The notes beneath the pieces are model-generated. The model worked only from the letters and a program-made list of their open reading frames with translations. It ran no database searches and was not told where the DNA came from. A program made the position numbers and the translations under genes. Shown in pieces: positions 17,612-27,518 of a DNA stretch of 64,000 nucleotides; position 1 is the stretch's first letter; every line of letters starts with the position of its first letter. This stretch comes from JASHPR01 sp963842355 (GTDB lineage: Bacteria; Actinomycetota; Actinomycetes; Streptosporangiales; Streptosporangiaceae), in assembly GCA_963842355.1 (NCBI GenBank), contig CAWJGC010000016.1, forward strand, positions 1 through 64,000, given 5' to 3'.

Positions 17612-19216
17612 CCCACTGCGCGGACAGGCCCGGCCCGGACGGGCCGGGCCGAGACTGGCCCGACGGGGGCCTGGCCGCACCAGCGGACGCCCTTCGACCC
17701 CGGCCCGGCCTGGATGCGGGTCCTCCCTCCGGCGGCCATGCTGGCGATGGCGTTATGGGGGATCACGGGGGCTTCCTACTGGCGCGACGAGGCGGCGACG
17801 ATGACGGCCACCGCGCGCCCGTTCGGCGCGTTGCTGCGCATGACCGGTCACGTCGACGCGGTGCACGGCGTCTACTACTCGATCATCTGGGTGGTGGTGC
17901 GACTGGCGGGGCACGGCGAGCTGGCGATCAGGCTGCCGTCGGCGCTGGCGATGGCCGGCGCGGCGGCGGCGGTGGCCGCGCTGGGGCGGCGGCTGGTGTC
18001 GCCGCTGGGCGGGCTCGCCGCCGGCCTGACGTTCGCGGTTCTGCCCCAGGTCAGCCTGTACGCGCAGGACGCGCGGGAGTACGCGATGGTCACGGCCCTC
18101 GCGGCGACCGCCAGCTACCTGCTCGTCCGCGTGCTGTCGGCGGCCGGCCGCAGGCGCGGCTGGCTGGCGGGCTACGCGGTGTGCCTGGGCGTGATGGGCC
18201 TGCTGAACGTCTTCAGCCTGCTGCTCGTCGCCGCGCACGCGGTCACCGTGGCGCTGGCCTGCCGCCGGGCGGGGGAGGGCCGGCGGCCCGGTGACCGGGA
18301 CGGCGCGCGGGACGCGCGGGCCGGGGACCGGGACGGCGCACGTTCGCTGGCCGTGGGCTGGCTGGCCGCAGCGGCCGTGGCCTTCCTGCTGGCCAGCCCC
18401 GTGCTCGCGCTGGGCTACGCGCAGCGCGGCACGCTGAGCTGGCTCACGCGGCCGGGCCTGGCCACGGTCGAGGGGCTGCCCAGGCTGATCGGCCCGACGC
18501 CGATGCTGCTCGCGGTCGCCGCGGCGGTCACGCTCGGCGTCCTGCGCAGCGCGCTGGCCGGACGGCCGGCGCCGCGAGCCGGCTGGCCGCCGGAACTGCT
18601 CGCGCTCGGCCTGCCCTGGCTGCTGATTCCGCCGGCCGTGCTGGTCGGCGTCTCCCTCGCCGCGCCGGTCTACACGTTCCGCTACATCCTGTTCTGCGCC
18701 CCGGCCGCCGCGCTGCTGGCGGGAGCCGGGCTGGCGGCCCTGAGCTACCCGGCGGAACCCGGACCGGCCCGGGGTCCGGCCGCCGCCTGCCTCGCGGTGA
18801 TCGCGGTGATCGGCCTGCTCGGGCTGCCCGCCCAACTGGCAGCCCGGGCGCCGGGCGGCCACGGAACCGACATCCGGGCCGCGAATGCGATTGTCGCGGC
18901 GAGAAGGCAACCCGGCGACGCGGTCTTGTACCTGGGCACCGACACGAAGTACTTCCCGGCCGCCTACCCGTCGGGTTTCGCCAGGCTCGACGACATCGCA
19001 CAACAGCAAACCCCGAGCCAGGCCGGAAACCTCGTCGGCCAGGACGTGCGGGCATCGGTGGTCAGGCAGCGGCTTGCTCACGTCCGCCGGGTATGGGTGG
19101 TCAAGCTCGGGCACCATCCGCAGCCCGCCCTGCGGGGACTGAATTTCCGGCTGATCCGCGCCTGGCGGACGGCCGGCATCTGGCTGCTGCTCTATGCGCG
19201 GCCGCCGGGCGGCTGA
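17609..19216 (+). CDS. Membrane glycosyltransferase, GT39/ArnT-like (paralogue 2)
   Basis: Protein of 535 residues, clear paralogue of the preceding gene. It shares GITGASYWRDEAAT (about 51-64), VDAVHGVYYSIIWVVV, the RLPSALAMA and QDAREYA segments, and the C-terminal ending (HVRRVWVVKLGHHP, then LNFRLIRAWRTAGIWLLLY). The frame is open far upstream through the first gene, but only as an out-of-frame shadow. The GTG at 17609 is chosen from similarity and the matching promoter. A charged Arg/Asp/Gly-rich insertion (about 223-245) replaces the first copy's Gly-rich linker. Function as for paralogue 1: probable polyprenyl-phosphate-sugar transferase. Confidence 0.75.
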   Translation: MPTARTGPARTGRAETGPTGAWPHQRTPFDPGPAWMRVLPPAAMLAMALWGITGASYWRDEAATMTATARPFGALLRMTGHVDAVHGVYYSIIWVVVRLAGHGELAIRLPSALAMAGAAAAVAALGRRLVSPLGGLAAGLTFAVLPQVSLYAQDAREYAMVTALAATASYLLVRVLSAAGRRRGWLAGYAVCLGVMGLLNVFSLLLVAAHAVTVALACRRAGEGRRPGDRDGARDARAGDRDGARSLAVGWLAAAAVAFLLASPVLALGYAQRGTLSWLTRPGLATVEGLPRLIGPTPMLLAVAAAVTLGVLRSALAGRPAPRAGWPPELLALGLPWLLIPPAVLVGVSLAAPVYTFRYILFCAPAAALLAGAGLAALSYPAEPGPARGPAAACLAVIAVIGLLGLPAQLAARAPGGHGTDIRAANAIVAARRQPGDAVLYLGTDTKYFPAAYPSGFARLDDIAQQQTPSQAGNLVGQDVRASVVRQRLAHVRRVWVVKLGHHPQPALRGLNFRLIRAWRTAGIWLLLYARPPGG

Positions 19217-19463
19217 TGGCGCGGCGCCGGGGTGAGCGGAAGGGCCTCGGGGCCCGGGCAGGCCGGCTGAAGGCACGCGGGCCGGCTGAAGCTGAGTGCG
19301 GCGCCATCATTCCGGCGATTTCGCAGGGCTCTTTCAGCATCCATTCAGAGTTGGTGCCCATCATCGGTACCGGCGCAGCTCCGTGCGCCCGGCGCGGACC
19401 ATGCGCCGCTGCCTACGAATGTGCCAGCGCCCGGTCGGACCCAGGGTTCCCAGAGGAGTCCTC

Positions 19464-20957
<1,494 letters not shown>

Positions 20958-21008
20958 CCAGCCGGCCGCACCAGCGAGCGGACCCGCGGACATCCAGGAG
21001 AGGACCCC

Positions 21009-21701
21009 ATGTACAAGCTCACCGGCGTGACCAAGAACTACCAGAAGGGCCGCGGCACGGTGGCCGCGCTGCAGGGCGTGGACCTCGTGATCGAAGATGG
21101 CGAGTGGCTGGCCATCCAGGGACCGACGGGGCACGGCAAGACGACGCTGCTGCAGATGCTCGGCGGCCTGGACCGGCCGACGTCCGGCATCGTGGACTTC
21201 GACGGGCAGGACCTGGCCCGGATGCGGGAAAGCCAGGTCACCAACGTCAGGGCGACCTCGATCGGGTTCATCTTCCAGACGTTCAACCTGATACCGACCC
21301 TGTCCGCGCAGGAGAACGTGGAGACGGCGCTGGTCCCGCTCCATATGGGCGCGGCCGAGCGGCGCGCGCGGGCCGCGAAGTCGCTGGCGGACGTCGGGCT
21401 CGGCGACCGGGCGCGGCACCTGCCCTCGGAGCTGTCCGGCGGCCAGCAGCAGCGGGTCGCCATCGCCCGGGCGCTGGTGAAGGAGCCCAAGGTGCTGCTC
21501 GCGGACGAGCCGACCGGCAACCTCGACGAGGGCACCAGGGACGAGATCATCGGGCTGCTCGAGAACCTCTGGCGCGAGCGCGGCCTGACGCTGGTCCTGG
21601 TCACGCACGACAGCTCGATCGCGCGCCGGGCGCAGCGCGTCGGGATCATGCAGCACGGCAAGCTGTCGATCCGCCAGGACACCAGGCGCGCCACCACCTG
21701 A
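21009..21701 (+). CDS. ABC transporter ATP-binding protein (LolD/MacB type)
   Basis: ATPase of 230 residues partnering the upstream permease. Walker A is GPTGHGKTT (about 38-46; the common Ser is His here). The Q-loop is IFQTFNLIPTLS, the signature LSGGQQQRVAIARAL (about 142-156), Walker B VLLADEPTGNLD, and the switch histidine is in LVLVTHDSSIA. The ATG follows CAGGAGAGG. The short spacing to the permease indicates one operon. Confidence 0.9.
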   Translation: MYKLTGVTKNYQKGRGTVAALQGVDLVIEDGEWLAIQGPTGHGKTTLLQMLGGLDRPTSGIVDFDGQDLARMRESQVTNVRATSIGFIFQTFNLIPTLSAQENVETALVPLHMGAAERRARAAKSLADVGLGDRARHLPSELSGGQQQRVAIARALVKEPKVLLADEPTGNLDEGTRDEIIGLLENLWRERGLTLVLVTHDSSIARRAQRVGIMQHGKLSIRQDTRRATT

Positions 21702-21709
21702 GCGCCTGG

Positions 21710-21730
21710 GGCCGGGGCTCGATCCCGGCC
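21710..21730. terminator. Hairpin between convergent ABC and SpoIIE-type genes
   Basis: GGCCGGG (21710-21716) and CCCGGCC (21724-21730) form a perfect 7-base stem with a 7-base loop, between the ATPase stop (21701) and the convergent phosphatase stop (21742). There is no U-run, as usual in high-GC actinomycetes. Confidence 0.5.
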
Positions 21731-21741
21731 GGGCGCCCGGT

Positions 21742-23799
21742 TCAGGAGTGCGGGAGCGGCAGCTCGCACCAGACGACCTTGCCGGACTGCGTCCGCCGCG
21801 CGCCCCAGCGCTGGGCCAGCTGGCTGACGACCTGCAGTCCGCGGCCGCGCTCGTCCTCGTCACCCGCGTGCCGCAGCCTCGGCAGGGCCGCGGAGTCGTC
21901 CAGGACCTCGAGCACGAGCCCGCCCTCGCGCACCAGGCGCAGCGCGATCGCTCCCTGGGCGTAGCGGACCGCGTTGGTGACCAGCTCCGAGGCGAGCAGT
22001 TCGGCGGTCGGGATCAGCTCGGACAGGCCCCAGCGGCGGAGCCGCCGGCGGACGAGCATCCGGGCGCGGCGGGCGGAGGTCAGCTCGGACGCGAGCTTCC
22101 AGGTGACATGCTGGTCCGGCGCCAGGCGGCGCAGCCTGGCCACCAGCAGCGCTATGTCGTCACGCTGGTCATCGGCGTAGACGCCAGCCAACGTGGCCTT
22201 GCAGAGATCCTCGAGCGGGCGGGAGGCGGAGCCCGGGCCGAACGTCTCGCGCAGCCGGGTGAGCCCCTCGTCGATGTCGCTCGCGCGCCTTTCGACCAGC
22301 CCGTCGGTGTACAACACGAGCAGGCTGCCGTCCTTGATCTTGAGCACGCGGGTGTGGATCGGGCCCGAGCCGATGCCGAGCGGCGGGGACGGCGAGACGT
22401 CCAGGAACTCGCTGTCGCCGTCCGGCGGCACCAGCAGCGGCGGCAGGTGGCCGGCCGAGGCGACCTCGCAGTTGCCGGAGACCGCGTCGAAGACCGCGTA
22501 CACGCAGGTGGCGAAGTGCGGCTCGCGCACGCCGAGTTCGTGCATGAGCTCGTCAAGCTGCTGCAGCGTCTCGGCGGGCGGCAGTTCGAGCCTGGCGAGC
22601 GTGCGGATGGCGGTGCGCAGCCTGCCCATCGTCACGGCGGCGCGCACCCCGTGGCCGGCCACATCCCCGACGACGAGGGCCACCCGGCCGCCCGGGAGCG
22701 CGATCGACTCGTACCAGTCGCCGCCCACCTCGATCATCTTGCTGCCGGGCAGGTAGCGATGGCGGACCTCGACCGGGGACGGCGCGGAGAGCCCCGTCGG
22801 CAGCAGGCTGCGCTGCAGGGTCAGCGCGGTGGCGCGCTCCCGGCTGTACCTGCGGGCGTTGTCGATGAAGATCGCCGCGCGGGAGGCGAACTCCATGCCG
22901 ATCTCGGTGTCGTAGGCGTCGAAGCGGCGGTAGCCGGCACTCCTCGCGCAGACGAAGAAACCGAGCATGGTTTCCCGGGCGATGAGCGGCAGCAGCAGCA
23001 TGGAGGCGCCGGACAGCAACTGGGCGACCGGCTTGCGCCGCCACCTCTGGGCGAGGCTGACCGCGCTGTCGGTGGCGTGCTCCTGCAGGACCGGCTTGGC
23101 CGTGTCCAGGCACTGCGTATAGGCGGTTCCCGGCGGGTAGCTGAGGATCTCGCCGGTCGGGAACGCCGCGTCCCAGGCGAGATCGCCGTCGTCGTGGGCG
23201 GTAGCGAGCCGGCGCACGAGCTGTGATCCGTCCGGCGCGTCGCTGGGAAACTCATCCCCTCCCACCAGGCTCTCCAGGACCAGCAGGCCGGCCGCATTGC
23301 AGAAGTGCGGCACGATGATGTTGACCAGCGCCGGCGCCATCTGGTCGATATCGAGCGCCCCGCCGGTCCGGGAAAAGGCGCCGTCCAGCAGCGCGTGCCG
23401 CATCACCGCGGGGTCGAGGAAACGCTCCTCCGACGGCGGCGCGATGCGCAGGATCACCAGCGCCATGAGGCGCGAGTCGACCGAGCGGACCGGCTGGACG
23501 GTGACCACCGCGTCGGCGCTGTGGCCGTTGCCGGTCCGGACCGTCAGCACCGCGGTGCCCTCGCGGTCGGCGCAGGCGGCGTCGATGAGGCCCTGCAGGC
23601 CGTTGCCGTACGCGGACCCGGTGATCACGGTGCCGAGTTCGACGCCGAGCAGCGAGCCCGGGGCCTCGGCGAGGATCTCTCCCGCGGCACGGTCGTGCTG
23701 CAGGATCCGGCCTGCCTTGTCGATGCCGACGATCAGCGTCCGCGCCGACGTGCTCGACAGGAGCGCGGTGATGTCGGCCGCTATTCCGGACGTCACCAT
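21742..23799 (-). CDS. PAS-GAF-SpoIIE phosphatase with C-terminal anti-sigma-type kinase domain
   Basis: Multidomain signalling protein of 685 residues. The ATG at 23799 is chosen because AAAGGAG lies just upstream; the GTG seven codons earlier contains that site. Order: PAS (about 10-120), GAF-like (about 150-320), a PP2C/SpoIIE serine phosphatase (about 340-545, with GGDWYESIALPGGRVALVVGDVAGHG and a LVLYTDGLVERR motif), and an HATPase_c fold of the RsbW/SpoIIAB type (about 560-680, with ELVTNAVRYA and DERGRGLQVVSQLA). Such proteins control anti-anti-sigma phosphorylation. No sigma, anti-sigma or STAS partner is adjacent. Confidence 0.9.
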   Translation of the reverse strand: MVTSGIAADITALLSSTSARTLIVGIDKAGRILQHDRAAGEILAEAPGSLLGVELGTVITGSAYGNGLQGLIDAACADREGTAVLTVRTGNGHSADAVVTVQPVRSVDSRLMALVILRIAPPSEERFLDPAVMRHALLDGAFSRTGGALDIDQMAPALVNIIVPHFCNAAGLLVLESLVGGDEFPSDAPDGSQLVRRLATAHDDGDLAWDAAFPTGEILSYPPGTAYTQCLDTAKPVLQEHATDSAVSLAQRWRRKPVAQLLSGASMLLLPLIARETMLGFFVCARSAGYRRFDAYDTEIGMEFASRAAIFIDNARRYSRERATALTLQRSLLPTGLSAPSPVEVRHRYLPGSKMIEVGGDWYESIALPGGRVALVVGDVAGHGVRAAVTMGRLRTAIRTLARLELPPAETLQQLDELMHELGVREPHFATCVYAVFDAVSGNCEVASAGHLPPLLVPPDGDSEFLDVSPSPPLGIGSGPIHTRVLKIKDGSLLVLYTDGLVERRASDIDEGLTRLRETFGPGSASRPLEDLCKATLAGVYADDQRDDIALLVARLRRLAPDQHVTWKLASELTSARRARMLVRRRLRRWGLSELIPTAELLASELVTNAVRYAQGAIALRLVREGGLVLEVLDDSAALPRLRHAGDEDERGRGLQVVSQLAQRWGARRTQSGKVVWCELPLPHS

Positions 23800-24153
23800 C
23801 CGACGCGCTCCTTTCGGCACCGGACGTGGCTCATTCGCTCATTATGGAGCAAGTTCCCGTGTATTGAGAAAGAATGCCCTGTTGCCCGGCGTCAATTAGG
23901 TCAATGGCCGCCTGGCGTGCCGGGCGGCGGCTCGAGGGCGGCGCAGTGGCCGTCGCCGGCCGCGGCCTCCCGTGGCCTCGGCGGCCCCACCCGCCTCCGT
24001 AGCCTCCGTCAGGAACTGGCGCAACGTGCCAAGGTAGTGCGGTACCCGAAAGGCACGGCGGTCCGCCGCAGGGCGGCCCGCCTGCCGCCCGCGTCCGGCG
24101 GGACGACTCCGGCGGCACCGTCGGCCGGTCCGGGCGGACCTCGAGGAGGATGC
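23800..24153. other. Divergent intergenic region, SpoIIE-type phosphatase / ribokinase
   Basis: No coding frame is supported. On the minus strand CATAAT (23846-23841) is a possible -10 for the phosphatase, about 42 bases before its ATG; no strong -35 accompanies it. The stretch 23840-23900 is notably less GC-rich than its surroundings, fitting a promoter. The ribokinase side is GC-rich without a clear promoter. Confidence 0.4.
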
Positions 24154-25095
24154 ATGCCACCGCGCCCGCGGCTTACCGTCCTGGGCAGCCTGAATATGGA
24201 CATTTCGGTAGCCGTGCCGCGACTGCCCGCCCCGGGAGAGACCGTGCTCGGATCGGGAGCGGTGATCACGCCCGGCGGTAAGGGGGCGAACCAGGCGGTG
24301 GCCGCCGCCCGGCTGGGCGGTGCGGTGCGCATGGTGGGCTGCACCGGGGACGACGAGTTCGCGCGGATGGCCCGGTCCGCGCTCGAGACCGACGGCGTCG
24401 ACGTCAGCGCGGTGCGCGCGGCCGAGGGCTGGGCCACGGGACTGGCACTGATCATGGTGGATGCGGTCGGCGAGAACGTGATCACGGTCGCCCCGGGGGC
24501 CAACGGCCAGGCGGGTGACGCCGAGGTCACCGCGGCGCTGTCGGCCGGCTCCGACCTGCTCGTCCTGTCCGCCGAGATCCCCGCGGGAACTCTCGCGGAG
24601 GTCCTGGCCGCGGCCCGCTCCTCGGGGGTGACCTGCCTGCTCAACCTGGCGCCGGCTCCGCCCGGGGCGGCCGCCCTGCTGGCGGTCGGCGTGGACTGGC
24701 TGGTGGTGAACGAGTCCGAAGCGGGCGCGGTTCTGGGTCGCGGCGTGGCCGGCCTGGCGCAGGCGGGAGCCGCGGCACGGGACCTGCGCGGCCTGGGCGC
24801 GCGGCAGGCGGTCGTCACGGCCGGATCGCGCGGGGCCGCGCTGGCCGGCCCCGCCGGGGACGAGGTCATCCCCGCGCTGAGCGTGCCCAGCGTGGACAGC
24901 GTCGGCGCGGGCGACGCGTTCGTGGCGGCGCTCGGTGTGGCGCTGGCGGCGGGAGTGCCCGCCCCCGGCGCGGTGCGCGCCGCGGCCGCGGCCGGCGCCA
25001 CGGCGACCACCCGCCGCGGTACCCGGGATGCGCTGCCGCGCCCTTCCGACATCCTCGCGGCGACCGGCGTACCCTGGCCGGTCGGCGTCGGCTGA
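24154..25095 (+). CDS. rbsK: Ribokinase (PfkB family sugar kinase)
   Basis: Kinase of 313 residues that phosphorylates ribose (or a similar sugar) at O5 in the cytosol. LTVLGSLNMDISVAVPRLPAPGET (key parts) forms the N-terminal lid region. The family signature is GGKGANQAVAAARLGG (about 42-57). The catalytic base lies in VDSVGAGDAFVAALG (about 246-260). The ATG follows GAGGAGG. Length matches E. coli RbsK (309). It is a lone gene without ribose transport genes, so the physiological sugar is uncertain. Convergent with the next gene, 5 bases apart. Confidence 0.9.
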   Translation: MPPRPRLTVLGSLNMDISVAVPRLPAPGETVLGSGAVITPGGKGANQAVAAARLGGAVRMVGCTGDDEFARMARSALETDGVDVSAVRAAEGWATGLALIMVDAVGENVITVAPGANGQAGDAEVTAALSAGSDLLVLSAEIPAGTLAEVLAAARSSGVTCLLNLAPAPPGAAALLAVGVDWLVVNESEAGAVLGRGVAGLAQAGAAARDLRGLGARQAVVTAGSRGAALAGPAGDEVIPALSVPSVDSVGAGDAFVAALGVALAAGVPAPGAVRAAAAAGATATTRRGTRDALPRPSDILAATGVPWPVGVG

Positions 25096-25100
25096 CCGGG

Positions 25101-25895
25101 CTAGGAATCCCGGGCGGGCTCGCCGTGGCTGGCGTTGGCCCGGCCGCGGCCCCAGTACGCCTTGGGTGATATCTGATCCTGGCCGAGCCCTCGTTCGGCC
25201 AGGATCTCCCGCAGCCGGGACACGACCGTCGCCTCGCCCAGCACGTAGGCGTGCCCGCGGCCGGGCGGCAGCTCGACCTCGGCGGCCTCGGCCGCGAGCG
25301 CCGACGGGTCGCCCGCGGGCCCGCCGAGGCGGTGCAGCCAGGAGATGCGCGTGCTCGCCGCGGCGGGCAGGTCCTGCTCGTCGGCCTCCTCGGGGATTTC
25401 GAGCACCAGCGTGGCCGAGCTGGCCGCGGGCAATGCCTCGGCCATCGCGAACGCCGCGGGCAGCGCCGATTCGTCGCCGATGAACAGGTGCCAGTCGGCC
25501 GTGGCCGAGGTGGTGATCTTCCCGCGCGGCCCGATGCCCTCGATCCGGTCGCCGGGCCGCGCCGAGCGCACCCAGCGCTCGCCGGGGCCGTCGCCGTGCA
25601 GCACGATGTCGAGCGTGAGCCGCCGCGCGGCCGGGTCAAGCTGGCGGATGGTGTAGCGCCGCCGCACCGGGCGGCTGCCCTCGGCCGCCACCAGCAGCAT
25701 CACGTCCTGGCCGGGCAGGTAGCCGAACCCGTCGAGCTGCGGGGCGGTCAGGCTGAGCCGCTGCATGTGCGGGGTAAGCCGGACCGACTCGACGACCCGG
25801 AGGTCCAGCCGGGTCGTGCTGGCCAGCGGCCCGGACAGTTGCGCGAACGGATCGTCCAGCGCCGCCAGCGTCGATTCCGGCAGTGCGTCAGCCAT
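25101..25895 (-). CDS. Siderophore-interacting protein (FAD-dependent ferric reductase)
   Basis: Flavoprotein of 264 residues of the SIP/ViuB family, which reduces ferric siderophores in the cytosol. The FAD-binding motif RRRYTIRQLDPAARRLTLDIVLHG (key residues RxYT and the following VLHG) is at about 79-100. NAD(P)H-side motifs are LFIGDESALPA (about 132-142) and the C-terminal KAYWGRGRANASHGEP. The ATG is preceded by GGAAAGG. The divergent neighbour is a metal-receptor-like protein, supporting a role in iron or cobalamin-related metabolism. Confidence 0.88.
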   Translation of the reverse strand: MADALPESTLAALDDPFAQLSGPLASTTRLDLRVVESVRLTPHMQRLSLTAPQLDGFGYLPGQDVMLLVAAEGSRPVRRRYTIRQLDPAARRLTLDIVLHGDGPGERWVRSARPGDRIEGIGPRGKITTSATADWHLFIGDESALPAAFAMAEALPAASSATLVLEIPEEADEQDLPAAASTRISWLHRLGGPAGDPSALAAEAAEVELPPGRGHAYVLGEATVVSRLREILAERGLGQDQISPKAYWGRGRANASHGEPARDS

Positions 25896-25962
25896 GAGTC
25901 AGCCTTTCCGCGTGATGCCCGTGGGTCGGGGGACGGCCGTGCCGTCGGCCAGCCTCACCGGA

Positions 25963-26022
25963 AACGCCGGCCGGCCCGTATCACGTGAACGCCGGCCGGC
26001 GGCGCGTGCTTCCCGGCCGGCG
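25963..26022. repeat. Direct and inverted repeats between siderophore-interacting and BtuF-like genes
   Basis: AACGCCGGCCGG occurs at 25963-25974 and again at 25988-25999, a 25-base period. TCACGTGA (25981-25988) sits between them. The second copy also forms a perfect 10-base inverted repeat (CGCCGGCCGG at 25990-25999, CCGGCCGGCG at 26013-26022). Lying between divergent genes, these may be operator sites; no regulator is identified. Confidence 0.5.
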
Positions 26023-26106
26023 CTCCTACGTGCGCGGGCTGGTCTCGGGCGCGCTCAGGGCCGACCTCGGGCGCGGCGGACCCGCCTGCGATGACAGGGT
26101 GGGCGT

Positions 26107-26898
26107 ATGCATCCCGCCGGGCCGGCCGTCGCCGACGATCTCGGCCTGCCGGTCCCGCGTCCCGCGGAGGTCCGGAGGGTGGTCTCGCTGGTGCCCTCGC
26201 TCACCGAGGCGGTGGCCGTCACTGCCCCGGGGCTGCTGGTCGGCGTCACGAACTGGTGCTCACATCCCGCCGGCCTGCGGGCCGATCGGGTGGGCGGGAC
26301 CAAGAACCCGGACGTGGCGCGCGTCGTCAGGCTGTCGCCGGATCTGGTGCTGGCCAACGAGGAGGAGAACCGGGAGGCTGACCTGTCGGCGCTGCGCGCG
26401 GCCGGCCTCCCGGTGTGGGTGACCCGGGTCCGCGCCCTGCCCGAGGCGCTCGCCTCGCTGCACCGGATGCTCACCATCGCGTGCCGCCTGGCCCGCCCGG
26501 CCTGGCTGGAGGACGCCGCGGCCGCGTGGGAGCACCGGCCCGAGGGGCCGCGGCGCGCCGCCATCGTGCCGATCTGGCGGCGTCCCTGGATGGTGCTCGG
26601 GCGGGACACGTTCGCCGGCGACCTGCTGGGCCGGCTGGGGATCGCCAACGTGTACGCGGGCCACCGCGATCGGTATCCCCGGATCGGTCTGGCCGAACTG
26701 CGGGGCGCGGGCGCCGACCTGGTCGTGCTCCCGGACGAGCCGTACCGCTTCAGCGCGACCGACGGGCCGGAGGCGTTCCCCGGCGTTCCCGCCGCGCTGG
26801 TCAGCGGTCGGCATCTCACCTGGTACGGGCCGTCCCTGGCGGAGGCTCCCGCGGTACTCGGGCGGCAGCTACGGTCGGCATCGCGTCCCCGGACATGA
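26107..26898 (+). CDS. BtuF-like helical-backbone metal receptor, probably cytosolic
   Basis: Protein of 263 residues resembling periplasmic cobalamin/ferric-siderophore binding proteins: RRVVSLVPSLTEAVAV (about 23-38), TNWCSHPAGL, KNPDVARVVRLSPDLVLANEEENR and WMVLGRDTFAGDLLGRLGIANVY. It has no signal peptide or lipobox, unlike transport-linked members. No permease or ATPase is nearby. The ATG at 26107 follows AGGGTGGG. Cytosolic members occur in actinobacteria, but their ligand is not settled. The divergent siderophore-interacting gene suggests a metal or corrinoid connection. Confidence 0.75.
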   Translation: MHPAGPAVADDLGLPVPRPAEVRRVVSLVPSLTEAVAVTAPGLLVGVTNWCSHPAGLRADRVGGTKNPDVARVVRLSPDLVLANEEENREADLSALRAAGLPVWVTRVRALPEALASLHRMLTIACRLARPAWLEDAAAAWEHRPEGPRRAAIVPIWRRPWMVLGRDTFAGDLLGRLGIANVYAGHRDRYPRIGLAELRGAGADLVVLPDEPYRFSATDGPEAFPGVPAALVSGRHLTWYGPSLAEAPAVLGRQLRSASRPRT

Positions 26899-26900
26899 CA

Positions 26901-26931
26901 ACGCCCCCGGAGCGGTTGCTCTCGAGGGCGT
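26901..26931 (+). terminator. Hairpin after BtuF-like gene; rest of gap to 27204 unassigned
   Basis: ACGCCC (26901-26906) pairs with GGGCGT (26926-26931), enclosing an inner GAGC-GGTT-GCTC stem, 2 bases after the stop codon. From 26932 to 27204 there is no supported gene. TACTGT (27160-27165) is a possible -10 for the NfeD-flotillin pair. Confidence 0.55.
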
Positions 26932-27204
26932 GCCGGACCGGTGTGCGGTCGCCTCTCGGCGAGTGGCACAACGCGGCTCCAGCCGGACGGTATTCCGCGA
27001 AGGCAGTAGTTGCGGCCCGGGGGACACAACACACCGGCGATGTCTAGGAACGCAGCCGAGCCCCGGGCTATTCCGCGAGCCCGGGCGAACCTGGCGGCGC
27101 CTGGTGACCCTTCGGACCGCAGGGCCCTGACGGTGCGCCGTCATCCCGGTGCAGCGGCATACTGTGGGGATCAAGAGTCTGGGCGGCATGAGGAGCGGCT
27201 GACG

Positions 27205-27453
27205 TTGGCTCGGGAGACCTCGCTCATCGGCTGCATCGGCGTCCTGATCGTGGCCACGAGGGGCCCGGCGGGCCCCGGGGAAGTGGTGGTCAAGGTCCGC
27301 GGCGGCTCCGAGGCTTACATCGCCTGGTCGCAGACCCCCCTGCCCAAGGGCGCGACGGTCCTCGTGATCGAGTCCCGGGGCAGCAGGACCGTGGACGTCA
27401 GCGAGTGGACCGATCCGCTCGACCCCTTCCCCCGTGACCCATTTGTGCAGTAA
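27205..27453 (+). CDS. Short NfeD-like OB-fold protein upstream of flotillin
   Basis: Small protein of about 82 residues. The TTG at 27205 is chosen: AGGAG lies 9 bases upstream, and the frame before it is arginine-rich and unlike protein. The sequence resembles only the soluble C-terminal OB-fold of NfeD: IGCIGVLIVATRGPAGPGEVVVKVRGGSEAYIAWSQTPLPKGATVLVIE (key residues G, LPKG, V). It lacks the membrane helices and protease part of full NfeD. Position 65 bases before a flotillin gene matches the known NfeD-flotillin pairing, so it is probably the flotillin partner. Confidence 0.7.
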   Translation: MARETSLIGCIGVLIVATRGPAGPGEVVVKVRGGSEAYIAWSQTPLPKGATVLVIESRGSRTVDVSEWTDPLDPFPRDPFVQ

Positions 27454-27518
27454 GACGGTAAACGCAGGCAATGACCGTCCCTGGGGGGTCTTCCGGGGAC
27501 CGCAACTGGAGATGAGAA

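Noticed and set aside
25896..26106. Cobalamin riboswitch upstream of the BtuF-like gene
   Set aside because: No B12-box-like sequence or expected architecture was seen; only direct and inverted repeats are present.
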